From Marixanthomonas sp. SCSIO 43207 (GTDB lineage Bacteria > Bacteroidota > Bacteroidia > Flavobacteriales > Flavobacteriaceae), in contig NZ_CP063203.1 in the NCBI RefSeq assembly GCF_019904255.1, forward strand, positions 1,426,001 to 1,490,000: a stretch of DNA of 64,000 bases, written 5' to 3'. Below the pieces are notes generated by a model, which saw only the letters and a program-made list of their open reading frames with translations, did not search any database and was not told the DNA's origin. Position numbers and translations under genes: made by a program. Positions 16,102 through 24,747 of the stretch are shown piece by piece. How positions within the stretch are numbered: position 1 is the stretch's first letter; each line of letters begins with the position of its first letter.

Positions 16102-16917
16102 TTAGTTACCTAAATAGGTGAATTCTACCGAACAAGGAATATCAAAGCCAACAAAGCCAGCTCCTCCGTTAAATCCACTTCCAGAATTACCATTGTCTTC
16201 AAATTCTGGAGAAGGATCTTGATTAAATTCTAAGCTAAAATTATATGATTGTCCAGCTCGAAGCGTTTCATAATAAACCACTTTATGTTGTTCCCAAATA
16301 AGGTAATATTGTGTAGCTCCATCTGTTGAAATGGCTTTAGCAGGAATTAATTTTGTTTCAGTGCCTGATTCTGTGTCATAAATAAATCTAAAATCACCGC
16401 TCTGAGTGGCTACATTGACGTCATAGTCAGTTCTTATATGACCGCCTCCAAAATTTACACTTAATTCTATTTTATAAGTTCCTGAGTATTTTGCTGTAAA
16501 ACTTTCGTTATCAAGGTTGTGTATAGATTCAAATCCTGCATTAGATCTTGATCTTAAGTGATTAATTTGCTTAAAAATTTCAGCGTGTTTTAAAGGAAAT
16601 TGATTGACCCACTGACTGCCATCCCATACATAGATACCTTTATAGACATCATTAATACCATTACTTGTGTTATTGGTATTGTATACAGTTGTACCAATAG
16701 GAATGTTTCCGCTTTGAGGATTTACTGCAGGTGCCATTACATTTGTGGCAGTTAATGCTAAACGCGGAAGCACTATACCAGTAGTGCTACTGTTTACATC
16801 TAAAATTCCGTTAGGAGATGTTGTGTTAATACCAACTTGTGCTACTAGAGATAGTTGGCTCGTGAGAAACATAGCAAAGATGAAAACACAAAATTTGGGG
16901 GTAAAATTTGTCTTCAT
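16102..16917 (-). CDS. Secreted C1q/tail-fibre-like protein, paralogue 3
   Basis: 271 residues and the first gene of the minus-strand set. Signal peptide ending SLVAQ, N-terminal VGINTTSPNGILDVNSSTTG, a KGIYVWDGSQW block and a C-terminal domain ending FDIPCSVEFTYLGN. Like its siblings it has a single conserved Cys near the end (PC.VEF.Y) and no sorting domain, so the route to the surface, if any, is not evident. Its upstream region holds the likely promoter for the whole set, including the choice-of-anchor-B gene. Confidence 0.7.
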   Translation of the reverse strand: MKTNFTPKFCVFIFAMFLTSQLSLVAQVGINTTSPNGILDVNSSTTGIVLPRLALTATNVMAPAVNPQSGNIPIGTTVYNTNNTSNGINDVYKGIYVWDGSQWVNQFPLKHAEIFKQINHLRSRSNAGFESIHNLDNESFTAKYSGTYKIELSVNFGGGHIRTDYDVNVATQSGDFRFIYDTESGTETKLIPAKAISTDGATQYYLIWEQHKVVYYETLRAGQSYNFSLEFNQDPSPEFEDNGNSGSGFNGGAGFVGFDIPCSVEFTYLGN

Positions 16918-16974
16918 AAGCGTTAGTTAGTTTGATTTAGGAAAACAAGTATAAGGCAGAAATCGGACTAAGTA

Positions 16975-17029
16975 CAAAAATATTCGATGAAACGCATTAA
17001 AATTTAAGAATTATCCGAAAAAACCTACA
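16975..17029 (-). promoter_or_regulatory. Candidate promoter/regulatory region of the tail-fibre-like gene set
   Basis: On the minus strand TATTTTTG (16982-16975) fits TAnnTTTG, although no clear TTG is correctly spaced. It abuts ATTCGATGAA (16982-16991), and a CCGAAAAAACCTACA block lies at 17015-17029; both blocks recur upstream of the related gene at 10135-11073. The remaining bases between 16918 and 17187 show nothing else I can name. Confidence 0.35.
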
Positions 17030-17187
17030 ATTTATGCTAAAATTTCGCATATTATTGATGTTTTTTGAATTAAATCTATTTTAAGATTAACTTAATTTGC
17101 TGAACCAAAAAGTGATTTTTTTCACATCTAAATAAATCAATATTTCTATCTAATTCATTTATTTTTATCAAGGCAGTTTTTAATATA

Positions 17188-18129
17188 ATGATCGAAGACA
17201 TACACTCTTTTTTAGACTTAGAAAAACCGGTTAACACACAAAAAATTGATCTTTCACCTTTTGTGAAAACCAATTGTGAATTGTATTTACTTCGCGAAGA
17301 TGAAATTCATCCTTTTGTATCTGGAAATAAATTCAGAAAACTTAAATACAATATTTCTCAAGCCCTTTCTGAAGGTGTTGATACGCTACTTACCTTTGGA
17401 GGTGCATATTCAAATCATATTGCGGCAGTTGCTGCAGCTGGTAAGCTTGTAGGTTTAAAAACTATTGGAGTGATTCGAGGTGAAGAACTTTCAGAAAAAA
17501 TATCCGAAAACCCTACGCTCTCTTTTGCTAAAAAAGAAGGAATGAAACTTCATTTTATAACACGTGACAATTTTAAGTTAAAAGAAACAGCAGCCTTTTT
17601 AGCAGCTTTAAGGCAAAAACTAGGTGCATTTTATTTAATTCCGGAAGGCGGGACAAACGCTTTGGCCGTAAAAGGTTGTGAGGAGATTTTAACTTCTCAA
17701 AATGAGGTAATTGATTATATCTGTGCACCAGTAGGAACCGGCGGAACCATTGCAGGGCTCATAGAAGCATCAAAAGCCAATCAAAAAGTAGTAGGCTTTT
17801 CTGCTTTAAAAGGAACGTTTCAAACTACAGAAGTGAAAAAATATACCTCAAAAACCAATTTTACCATTTTGGATGATTACTGTTTTGGGGGATATGCTAA
17901 AATAGATTTAAAATTAATACGTTTCATTAATAGATTTAAGGAAGAAACCGGAATCCCTCTAGATCCTATTTATACCGGCAAAATGATGTATGGTATTGTT
18001 GACTTGCTTAAAAATGGGTATTTCAAAGAAAATAGCCGTATTTTTGCCATTCATACCGGAGGATTGCAAGGAATTTTGGGAATGAATCAACGGTTACATA
18101 AAAAAAACTTACCACAAATTAAGGTTTAA
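17188..18129 (+). CDS. PLP-dependent D-cysteine desulfhydrase / ACC deaminase family protein
   Basis: 313 residues. The fold-type II pyridoxal-phosphate signature is visible: REDEIHPFVSGNKFRKLKYN (the PLP lysine lies in GNKFRKLK), GGAYSNHIAAVAAAG, a glycine-rich phosphate loop PVGTGGTIAGL and a conserved IPLDPIYTGKMMYG segment. These enzymes degrade D-cysteine or 1-aminocyclopropane-1-carboxylate; in bacteria without plant association D-cysteine desulfhydrase activity is more likely, but sequence alone cannot decide. First gene of a tight three-gene unit, one base before the next start. Confidence 0.85.
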   Translation: MIEDIHSFLDLEKPVNTQKIDLSPFVKTNCELYLLREDEIHPFVSGNKFRKLKYNISQALSEGVDTLLTFGGAYSNHIAAVAAAGKLVGLKTIGVIRGEELSEKISENPTLSFAKKEGMKLHFITRDNFKLKETAAFLAALRQKLGAFYLIPEGGTNALAVKGCEEILTSQNEVIDYICAPVGTGGTIAGLIEASKANQKVVGFSALKGTFQTTEVKKYTSKTNFTILDDYCFGGYAKIDLKLIRFINRFKEETGIPLDPIYTGKMMYGIVDLLKNGYFKENSRIFAIHTGGLQGILGMNQRLHKKNLPQIKV

Positions 18130-18130
18130 T

Positions 18131-18967
18131 ATGGTTTATAGACTTTGCGTTATTTTACTTTTAAGTACATTGGCTTTAAGTAGCTGTAAGTCCAAAAAAA
18201 GAACAGTTACTTCCAAAAAAAAGACGCGTACTGAGCGTGTTGTAATCCATGATAAAAAACAAGAAAAAACGATTGTCCTTCCTGAGAAAACCGAAATAAA
18301 ACAACCACCTGCAAACGCCTCATATACTGAGATTGTCGCAACTTATATTGATAACTACAGTAAAATTGCAATGGAAGAAATGTTGCAATATGGAATTCCG
18401 GCAAGTATAACATTGGCACAAGGAATTTTAGAAAGTGGTGCCGGCAGAGGTGATTTAACCAAAAAAGCTAATAATCACTTCGGAATAAAATGCCACGATT
18501 GGACGGGTGACCGTGTATATCACGATGATGATGAGTTGCAAGAATGTTTCAGAAAATATAAAGATCCAAAATATTCTTTTAGAGACCACTCTTTGTTTTT
18601 GACTGAACGAAGCAGGTATCAAGACCTTTTTAAGCTTAAAAAACACGATTACAAAGGTTGGGCTAGAGGATTAAAAAAAGCAGGGTATGCTACAGATCCT
18701 AGATATCCTGATAAATTAATAAGTATCATAGAGCGCTACAATCTTAGACAGTATGATACTATGGTTTTGGGCGATCAAGTAACCTTAATTGAAGAACCAA
18801 ATTCAAATAAAATTGAAAGCTATACCGTAAAAAGAGGGGATACATTATATAGTATTTCTCGCAGATTTAATATAACGGTAGATACATTAAAAGAGTACAA
18901 TGGATTAACATCAAATACCATTTCCATTGGTCAAGTATTGTACTTGCATTCAGTAAAAAATCAATAA
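18131..18967 (+). CDS. Glucosaminidase-LysM lipoprotein (peptidoglycan hydrolase)
   Basis: 278 residues. A lipoprotein signal ends at LSSC (Cys19) and is followed by a Lys-rich stretch. The glucosaminidase (GH73-type) domain covers about residues 55-205, with ITLAQGILESGAGRG carrying the likely catalytic Glu and NNHFGIKC. A C-terminal LysM domain (YTVKRGDTLYSISRRF ... IGQVLYL) binds peptidoglycan. It should cleave glycan strands from the periplasmic face of a membrane. Translationally close to both neighbours: 1 base after the desulfhydrase and 6 before hemL. Confidence 0.9.
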   Translation: MVYRLCVILLLSTLALSSCKSKKRTVTSKKKTRTERVVIHDKKQEKTIVLPEKTEIKQPPANASYTEIVATYIDNYSKIAMEEMLQYGIPASITLAQGILESGAGRGDLTKKANNHFGIKCHDWTGDRVYHDDDELQECFRKYKDPKYSFRDHSLFLTERSRYQDLFKLKKHDYKGWARGLKKAGYATDPRYPDKLISIIERYNLRQYDTMVLGDQVTLIEEPNSNKIESYTVKRGDTLYSISRRFNITVDTLKEYNGLTSNTISIGQVLYLHSVKNQ

Positions 18968-18973
18968 ATAATT

Positions 18974-20260
18974 ATGTTATACAAACGAAGTAGTGCCCTT
19001 TTTAAAGAGGCACAACAAGTAATTCCGGGTGGTGTTAACTCACCAGTAAGAGCTTTTACAGCAGTAGGAGGAGAGCCTATTTATGTAGAAAAAGCAAAAG
19101 GAGCCTACTTGTATGATGCAGACGGAAATAAACTAATCGATTACATCAATTCTTGGGGTCCTATGATTTTGGGTCACGCTCACGAACCGGTTGTTAACGC
19201 CGTGATAGAAAAAGCTCAAAAAGGAACTTCCTTTGGTATGCCTACAGAAATTGAAACCAAAATAGCTTCATTGGCTGTATCTATGGTGCCAAATGTTGAT
19301 AAAATACGTTTTGTAAATAGTGGTACCGAAGCCTGTATGAGTGCTGTAAGACTAGCTCGCGGATATACTGGAAAAGATAAAATCATAAAATTTGCTGGAT
19401 GCTATCACGGCCATAGTGATTCTTTCTTAATACAAGCGGGTAGTGGTGCCGTAACTTTTGGAACTCCCAATAGTCCGGGTGTTACACAAGGAACAGCCAA
19501 AGATACCTTGCTGGCAAAGTATAATGACTTAGAAAATGTTAAACACGTTATTTCTGAAAATAAAGATGAGATTGCTTGTATAATCTTAGAACCGGTTGCA
19601 GGAAATATGGGCTGTATTCCACCTGTAAAAGGATTTCTTGAGGGACTACGCAACCTTTGTGATGAGCACGATATTTTGTTAATTTTTGATGAAGTGATGA
19701 CAGGTTTTAGGTTAGCAAAAGGAGGTGTTCAAGAGTTATTTAATATAAAAGCAGACATTGTTACCTTCGGAAAAGTAATAGGTGGCGGCTTACCTGTTGG
19801 TGCATTTGCGGCACGAGCCGAAATTATGAGTCACTTAGCTCCCGAAGGACCCGTTTATCAAGCCGGAACATTAAGCGGAAATCCCTTAGCGATGGCTGCA
19901 GGATTGGCTATGCTTACAGAGCTTAACAACAACCCAGATATTTTCACTTCTTTACAGAAGAAAACCGAATATTTGCATAAAGGTCTAGATTCTGTTTTAT
20001 CTGAAGCTGGTATAACTCATACCATTAATCGACTAGGATCTATGATTTCTGTTCATTTTTCTGAAACACCGGTTATTGATTTTGAAACAGCAGCATTGGC
20101 AAATAACGATACCTTTAAGAAGTTTTTTCATGGGCTGTTACAGGAAGGTGTCTACATAGCGCCAAGTGCTTTTGAAACTTGGTTTTTAACCGAAGCTTTA
20201 ACATATGATGATTTGGATAATACAATAGAGGCATGTAAGAAAGTAGCTAAAACACTATAA
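18974..20260 (+). CDS. hemL: Glutamate-1-semialdehyde 2,1-aminomutase
   Basis: 428 residues, the normal length. It begins [23 protein letters not shown], has [17 protein letters not shown], and carries the PLP lysine in [16 protein letters not shown] (about residue 265). It makes 5-aminolevulinate from glutamate-1-semialdehyde in the C5 route to heme. The third gene of the unit starting at 17188; a bidirectional terminator follows 6 bases downstream. Confidence 0.95.
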   Translation: MLYKRSSALFKEAQQVIPGGVNSPVRAFTAVGGEPIYVEKAKGAYLYDADGNKLIDYINSWGPMILGHAHEPVVNAVIEKAQKGTSFGMPTEIETKIASLAVSMVPNVDKIRFVNSGTEACMSAVRLARGYTGKDKIIKFAGCYHGHSDSFLIQAGSGAVTFGTPNSPGVTQGTAKDTLLAKYNDLENVKHVISENKDEIACIILEPVAGNMGCIPPVKGFLEGLRNLCDEHDILLIFDEVMTGFRLAKGGVQELFNIKADIVTFGKVIGGGLPVGAFAARAEIMSHLAPEGPVYQAGTLSGNPLAMAAGLAMLTELNNNPDIFTSLQKKTEYLHKGLDSVLSEAGITHTINRLGSMISVHFSETPVIDFETAALANNDTFKKFFHGLLQEGVYIAPSAFETWFLTEALTYDDLDNTIEACKKVAKTL

Positions 20261-20266
20261 AAATAA

Positions 20267-20299
20267 AAAACCCTCCCGTGTTGAAACTAGGAGGGTTTT
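20267..20299. terminator. Bidirectional intrinsic terminator after hemL
   Basis: AAAACCCTCC pairs with GGAGGGTTTT across a 13-base loop, between convergent genes. Confidence 0.85.
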
Positions 20300-20317
20300 A
20301 TTTTAATCTTTATTTTT

Positions 20318-20674
20318 TTATAAGTCTTCTTTAAAAAAGCCCAGCCATTTATTGTATTGCTCTTCATTTAAAGTCTTTTTTATATTAGCCTTTAAATCAT
20401 CAACATACTCTTTTTTCTCGGCTGCAACTTTTGGCTCATTCAAGTCTTTACCGGCAATATTTTTTTTATACTTCATTTCATACGAAGTATAATATCTAAA
20501 TAATGCTCGTTCTTGACTGTCGTTAAGTTCAAGTTTTGAAGCAAGTTCAGTTACTTTCTTTTTTGCAATAACTTCTGGTCTGTCTGCGTCTTGTGAAAGA
20601 CTCTGGGCGTTTGCAAATTGAACGCCAGACACCATAATAAAAGCAATTGCAAGTATTTTAGCTAAATTTTTCAT
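20318..20674 (-). CDS. Small exported helical protein, unknown
   Basis: 118 residues. The signal peptide ends at ANAQ (about 24). The mature part is predicted mostly helical, with KVTELASKLELNDSQERALFRYYTSYE and a C-terminal LNEEQYNKWLGFF. The 'LELNDSQ...LNEEQYNKW' layout resembles LTxxQ/CpxP-like periplasmic proteins, as does the next gene; the assignment is tentative. Downstream it shares the hemL terminator. Confidence 0.7.
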   Translation of the reverse strand: MKNLAKILAIAFIMVSGVQFANAQSLSQDADRPEVIAKKKVTELASKLELNDSQERALFRYYTSYEMKYKKNIAGKDLNEPKVAAEKKEYVDDLKANIKKTLNEEQYNKWLGFFKEDL

Positions 20675-20762
20675 GGTTGTAAATTATACTATTACATGCT
20701 AATGTAATTAATTTTAGTGTGTATACTCCAAAAATTAAGCCAATTTTAATAGTTTAAAAGAA

Positions 20763-21212
20763 TTAATTACGCATTTTAGCTTTTCTTCTTTTTTTGAAAT
20801 GCTTCTTTTTTTGCTTTCCAAAAGATTCTTCCCACTTGGTGTATTGGCTTTCAGATAGTATTTGTTTCATTTCTTTTTTATAAGCAATTTTATCATCAAG
20901 CATTTGTTTTTTTCTTTCAAAACGTTCAGTTTCTGAAAGGTCTTTTTTTGCTTTACTTTCTTTCATTGTTGCTCTTTTTTCAGCTTTTTTTGCTAATAAT
21001 TGAGTGACTTCTTTTTCTTGCTTTTCAGAAAGGTCAAGTTGCAAAGTAAGTTTTTTAGCGTGTAGTTCTGCTTTTTGTTGAGGAGATAGTGATTTCATAT
21101 TTTCTCTCATCTCTTTTCTAGCTTCCATTTTTGAAGGCTGCTTTTTTTGAGCAAAGCCCGTAAACCCCAACAAGACAATACAGATAATGATTAAATTTTT
21201 CATTTTTTTCAA
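20763..21212 (-). CDS. Exported Lys-rich helical protein (CpxP/Spy-like)
   Basis: 149 residues; a signal peptide ends near FTGFAQ. The mature chain is highly charged and helical, with LSPQQKAELHAKKLTLQLDLSEKQ followed by a C-terminal ILSESQYTKWEESF. The repeated 'Ls..Q' pattern is that of LTxxQ-type stress chaperones (Spy/CpxP), though identity cannot be proved by eye. The tail is strongly basic (KKKHFKKRRKAKMRN). The start could be the second Met (residue 4). Confidence 0.7.
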   Translation of the reverse strand: MKKMKNLIIICIVLLGFTGFAQKKQPSKMEARKEMRENMKSLSPQQKAELHAKKLTLQLDLSEKQEKEVTQLLAKKAEKRATMKESKAKKDLSETERFERKKQMLDDKIAYKKEMKQILSESQYTKWEESFGKQKKKHFKKRRKAKMRN

Positions 21213-21275
21213 TTTTAAGTTTATGTATTTATGACCTTTTATTTTAAAAAAGGTTTAATCTTAAAAATAAGGCAT

Positions 21276-21307
21276 AAAAAAAGCTGTTCTTAAGAACAGC
21301 TTTTTTT
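21276..21307. terminator. Intrinsic terminator after the diheme cytochrome gene
   Basis: A perfect palindrome of 7 A, GCTGTTCTTAAGAACAGC, 7 T; it lies 15 bases past the minus-strand stop at 21323. Confidence 0.9.
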
Positions 21308-21322
21308 ATGATTTATAGTTGG

Positions 21323-22591
21323 TTAATTTTCAATAGCTTCTAGATAGTCAATGAGCATATCAACAGCTTCGTCGTGTACAATTGTTCGTCCTAGTTGTGG
21401 CATCATGTAAACAGGTGCTGTACTTTGTATACGAGCTTCAATTTCACCTCTGTTTGCATAAATACCGGTTTCTTCAAAAGGAGTTTCAAGCCTGAAGTCT
21501 AAATTAAAATTGGTTACTGCACCACCGGGTTGATGGCAATGAGCACAGTTAATATCTATATAAGCTCTACCGCGATCAAGAATATCATTGCTGGCATCTG
21601 TCCAATCGGGTAATACACTTATATTTTCTGAAGTAGCTCCTTCCATCATACCAATACTTTCTAAATAAGCAAGTTGATTTTGGTTTGTGTATGAAGGTGT
21701 AAAATTCATACTTCGTAGTTTCATACCAATTGGGAACGTGCTATTATTATTGTTGTGGCAGGTAAAACAATCTTGTTTTGATGGTACTTTATAATCTATA
21801 TTTAATGTTTGACCATCACTGTTTGTGTAGCTTATAGGAGTAACATTGCCATTTTCAGAATAAGTAGCTTCTGTTTGAGCTTCGTTCCATATATAATTTC
21901 CTACTTCCCAAACGCCATTTATTTTTAAAAGAATTCTAGTTTCAATAATTATCTTTTCTGAATTTGGGTTTTGTTCATTCAAATTATAATAGAATGTTTT
22001 GGCAATTAGTGTATTGTCTGGGAATACTGGCAATAGATCGTCACCTTTGTATTTTAAAACTTCACAGTTAGGCAATCTTACAAGTCTTTGTTTTTTTGCA
22101 TAATCTGTAAATAGGGTGCTATTAATTTCATAAAGTTGTACGCCATCAGCGGGTGTTAATTCTGAGAGATTTTGGGTAAAAACTCCCATTTCAGAAAGGT
22201 TGGTTTTAAACTCTAAGGTAATCGCTAGCGTACAGGTGTCAAAAATATCGCTACTTTCAGATTGATTATCGGCTTCGTCAAAAGCTACAACAGAAAAACT
22301 GTAAGATGTTTCGGGTGTTAAACTTTCTATGGTTAAAGTTGTAGCTGTAATATTGTCGTTTATAATATTACCATCTTGAAAAACAGCATATTTTTTTACA
22401 CCAACGTTATCTGTAGAGGCGTCCCAACTTAATTGTAGACTAGTTTGGGTTTTATTGGTAGCTCGTAGATTGGTAGGTTGAGATGGATTTTGTGTATCTG
22501 TGGTATCAACAGGTGTGTCGTCATCTCCGCCACAAGAGATAAAGAAGACGATACTTAATAATCCTAAAGACTTTAAGACAAATTTTTTCAT
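21323..22591 (-). CDS. Fibronectin III - diheme c-type cytochrome lipoprotein (SO2930-like)
   Basis: 422 residues. A lipoprotein signal ends SCGGDDDTP; the acidic run after Cys20 resembles the export signal that puts lipoproteins on the outer face in Bacteroidota. A fibronectin type III domain follows (about 36-123), then a cytochrome region with two CxxCH heme sites, CFTCH (about 277) and CAHCH (about 358). The latter layout matches the SO2930 diheme family. The role is probably electron transfer or a peroxidase-like reaction at the envelope, but no partner is encoded nearby. It is a single-gene unit with its own terminator. Confidence 0.8.
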   Translation of the reverse strand: MKKFVLKSLGLLSIVFFISCGGDDDTPVDTTDTQNPSQPTNLRATNKTQTSLQLSWDASTDNVGVKKYAVFQDGNIINDNITATTLTIESLTPETSYSFSVVAFDEADNQSESSDIFDTCTLAITLEFKTNLSEMGVFTQNLSELTPADGVQLYEINSTLFTDYAKKQRLVRLPNCEVLKYKGDDLLPVFPDNTLIAKTFYYNLNEQNPNSEKIIIETRILLKINGVWEVGNYIWNEAQTEATYSENGNVTPISYTNSDGQTLNIDYKVPSKQDCFTCHNNNNSTFPIGMKLRSMNFTPSYTNQNQLAYLESIGMMEGATSENISVLPDWTDASNDILDRGRAYIDINCAHCHQPGGAVTNFNLDFRLETPFEETGIYANRGEIEARIQSTAPVYMMPQLGRTIVHDEAVDMLIDYLEAIEN

Positions 22592-22726
22592 ATTCTAAAA
22601 TAATTTGCCTAAAAGTAAAAAAATCTTTCTAACTACTGTTTTTTGTTGTGTATAATGTGAAGGTAAGTTTTGAAAAATGCTTTAATTTGGAATCAATCTA
22701 ATCAAGTATCAAAAATCTTCACAAAA

Positions 22727-22760
22727 AAAAGACCTTTTCAATTTACTGAAAAGGTCTTTT
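22727..22760. terminator. Intrinsic terminator after lysS
   Basis: AAAAGACCTTTTCA pairs over 14 bp with TGAAAAGGTCTTTT around a 6-base loop, 8 bases past the minus-strand lysS stop. Confidence 0.9.
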
Positions 22761-22768
22761 CGTTTTTA

Positions 22769-24463
22769 CTAAACCAGTTCTACGAAGAGGCCGTCATCTG
22801 TTTTGTTGACCTTAGCCAATTTATGTTTGGTTAGGGCTTTAATGCTTTTGTCCCATTTTTTATTGCTCAATCCACTTTGTTCTTTTAGTTCGTTAAGATC
22901 GATTTTGTTTGCTTTCTTTAGTAATTCAAAAACAATTTTTTCAGAATCATTAAGCGCTACGGTTATTTTCTTTTCTGGTTTCATTTGTGGGAAGAAAAGC
23001 ACTTCTTGAATAGATGGATTATTGGTTAAAAACATGATTAAACGATCCATTCCGATGCCCATTCCGCTGGTAGGAGGCATACCGTATTCTAAAGCTCTTA
23101 AAAAATCAAAATCTATAAATTGAGTAGCTTCATCATCACCACGATCTGCTAGTTTTAATTGTGCTTCAAAACGTTCTCGTTGATCGATTGGGTCATTGAG
23201 TTCGCTATACGCATTAGCGATTTCTTTTCCGCAGACCATTAGCTCAAAACGTTCTGTAAGTTCTGGGTTGTCTCGATGCTCTTTACATAAAGGGCTCATT
23301 TCTTTTGGGTAATCTGTGATAAAGGTAGGTTGTATGAAATTTGGTTCACATTTTTCTCCAAATATTTCATCAATCAACTTTCCTTTACCCATAGTATCAT
23401 CAACTTCAACACCTAAGTCTTCGGCAGCTTTTCTAATTTCTGCTTCTGTTTTTCCGGTAATATCAAAACCGGTATATTTTTCGATGGCTTGAGCCATTGT
23501 TACTCTTGGATAAGGTGCTTTAAAGTCAATTTTATGTTTTCCAAACGTGGCTTCGGTGGTTCCATTTACTTGGGTAGCACAAAACTCTAAAAGCTGTTCG
23601 CAAAAATCCATCATCCAGTTGTAGTCTTTATAGGCTACATAGATTTCCATAGCGGTAAACTCTGGATTGTGAGTGCGATCCATTCCTTCATTTCTGAAGT
23701 TTTTAGAAAACTCATAAACTCCATCAAAACCACCTACTATCAATCTTTTTAAATAAAGCTCATTGGCAATTCGCATATATAGTGGAATGTCAAGTGAGTT
23801 GTGATGCGTTACAAAGGGTCTTGCTGCAGCACCGCCGGGTATAGGCTGTAGAATTGGAGTTTCTACTTCAAAATAATTACGCTCATTAAAAAAGGTACGC
23901 ATTGCGTTAAATAGCTTGGTACGTTTTATAAAAACCTCTTTAACGTGTGGGTTTACGGCTAGGTCTGCATATCGTTGACGATAACGCTGCTCGGGATCAT
24001 TGAATGCGTCATATTTGTTCCCGTCACTATCTACTTTTGGTAATGGTAAAGGGCGTAGCGCTTTTGATAGCAACGTAAAGTTTTTCACCATAACGGTTTT
24101 TTCACCTACGTTTGTGGTAAATAATTCACCTTCAATACCGATAAAATCACCTATATCTAGAAGTTTTTTATATACATCATTGTACAAAGATTTGTCTTCT
24201 CCTGTACAAATTTCGTCACGGTTAAAATACACTTGTATGCGCCCTTCACTGTCTTGTAGTTCAGCAAATGAGGCTTTACCTTGAATACGACGAGACATTA
24301 ATCTACCTGCGATAGTAACTTTTTTACCTTCAGAAAAATCCTCTTTAATGTTTTTGGTACTATCTGTAATCTCAAATAAATCTGCCGGGTACGGGTTAAT
24401 ACCCATTTTTTGAAGTTGTTCGCGCTTTTGGCGTCTTACCTGTTCCTGTTCTGAAAGTTGCAT
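22769..24463 (-). CDS. lysS: Lysyl-tRNA synthetase, class II, with C-terminal extension
   Basis: 564 residues. An OB-fold anticodon-binding domain (about 55-150) is followed by the class II catalytic core with motif 2 (FRNEGMDRTHNPEFTAMEIY) and motif 3 (GMGIGMDRLIMFL). E. coli LysRS ends soon after motif 3 (about 505); here residues 494-564 add a Lys-rich helical segment that looks like a small winged-helix or helix-turn-helix (IDLNELKEQSGLSNKKWDKSIKALTKH). The enzyme charges tRNA-Lys. Extensions of this kind may be common in Flavobacteriia. Divergent from the Pmp3-like gene. Confidence 0.95.
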   Translation of the reverse strand: MQLSEQEQVRRQKREQLQKMGINPYPADLFEITDSTKNIKEDFSEGKKVTIAGRLMSRRIQGKASFAELQDSEGRIQVYFNRDEICTGEDKSLYNDVYKKLLDIGDFIGIEGELFTTNVGEKTVMVKNFTLLSKALRPLPLPKVDSDGNKYDAFNDPEQRYRQRYADLAVNPHVKEVFIKRTKLFNAMRTFFNERNYFEVETPILQPIPGGAAARPFVTHHNSLDIPLYMRIANELYLKRLIVGGFDGVYEFSKNFRNEGMDRTHNPEFTAMEIYVAYKDYNWMMDFCEQLLEFCATQVNGTTEATFGKHKIDFKAPYPRVTMAQAIEKYTGFDITGKTEAEIRKAAEDLGVEVDDTMGKGKLIDEIFGEKCEPNFIQPTFITDYPKEMSPLCKEHRDNPELTERFELMVCGKEIANAYSELNDPIDQRERFEAQLKLADRGDDEATQFIDFDFLRALEYGMPPTSGMGIGMDRLIMFLTNNPSIQEVLFFPQMKPEKKITVALNDSEKIVFELLKKANKIDLNELKEQSGLSNKKWDKSIKALTKHKLAKVNKTDDGLFVELV

Positions 24464-24487
24464 ATATTATTTCTAAAAATGAAGTCG

Positions 24488-24518
24488 CAAAGATACCAAC
24501 AAAGATGCTGCAAACCAA
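24488..24518 (-). promoter_or_regulatory. Promoter of lysS
   Basis: On the minus strand TTG (24518-24516), 20 bases, then TATCTTTG (24495-24488), a full match to TTG-N-TAnnTTTG. Predicted transcription start about 20 bases before the ATG. Confidence 0.6.
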
Positions 24519-24583
24519 TAGTTGTAACAAAAGGAAATTACAACGACTTATACTTAAAATTTTTAATTGTAAATTTGTTAGCG

Positions 24584-24745
24584 ATGAGTGTTTGGAGAGT
24601 AATTCTATCCATTTTATTTCCGCCATTAGCGGTTATTGATAAGGGATGTGGTTCTATTTTGATTGTATTAATTCTTACAATTATGGGCTGGATTCCCGGT
24701 GTAATAGCTGCACTCATAATTTTAAATAACCCTAACAGAAACTAA
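24584..24745 (+). CDS. YqaE/Pmp3 family small membrane protein
   Basis: 53 residues from the ATG at 24584; longer frames upstream lack family similarity. Two hydrophobic helices with the family's signature FPPLAVIDKGCG and the C-terminal LTIMGWIPGVIAALIIL. In yeast and plants the family (Pmp3/RCI2) modulates membrane potential under salt or cold stress; the bacterial role is unknown. A TAAATTTG element ends only 6 bases before the ATG, so if used the message would be nearly leaderless. Two bases separate it from the following lipoprotein gene. Confidence 0.85.
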   Translation: MSVWRVILSILFPPLAVIDKGCGSILIVLILTIMGWIPGVIAALIILNNPNRN

Positions 24746-24747
24746 TT

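Noticed and set aside
24458-24583. 42-residue N-terminal extension of the Pmp3-like protein
   Set aside because: The extension starts at TTG within lysS promoter sequence and is not part of the YqaE/Pmp3 family.
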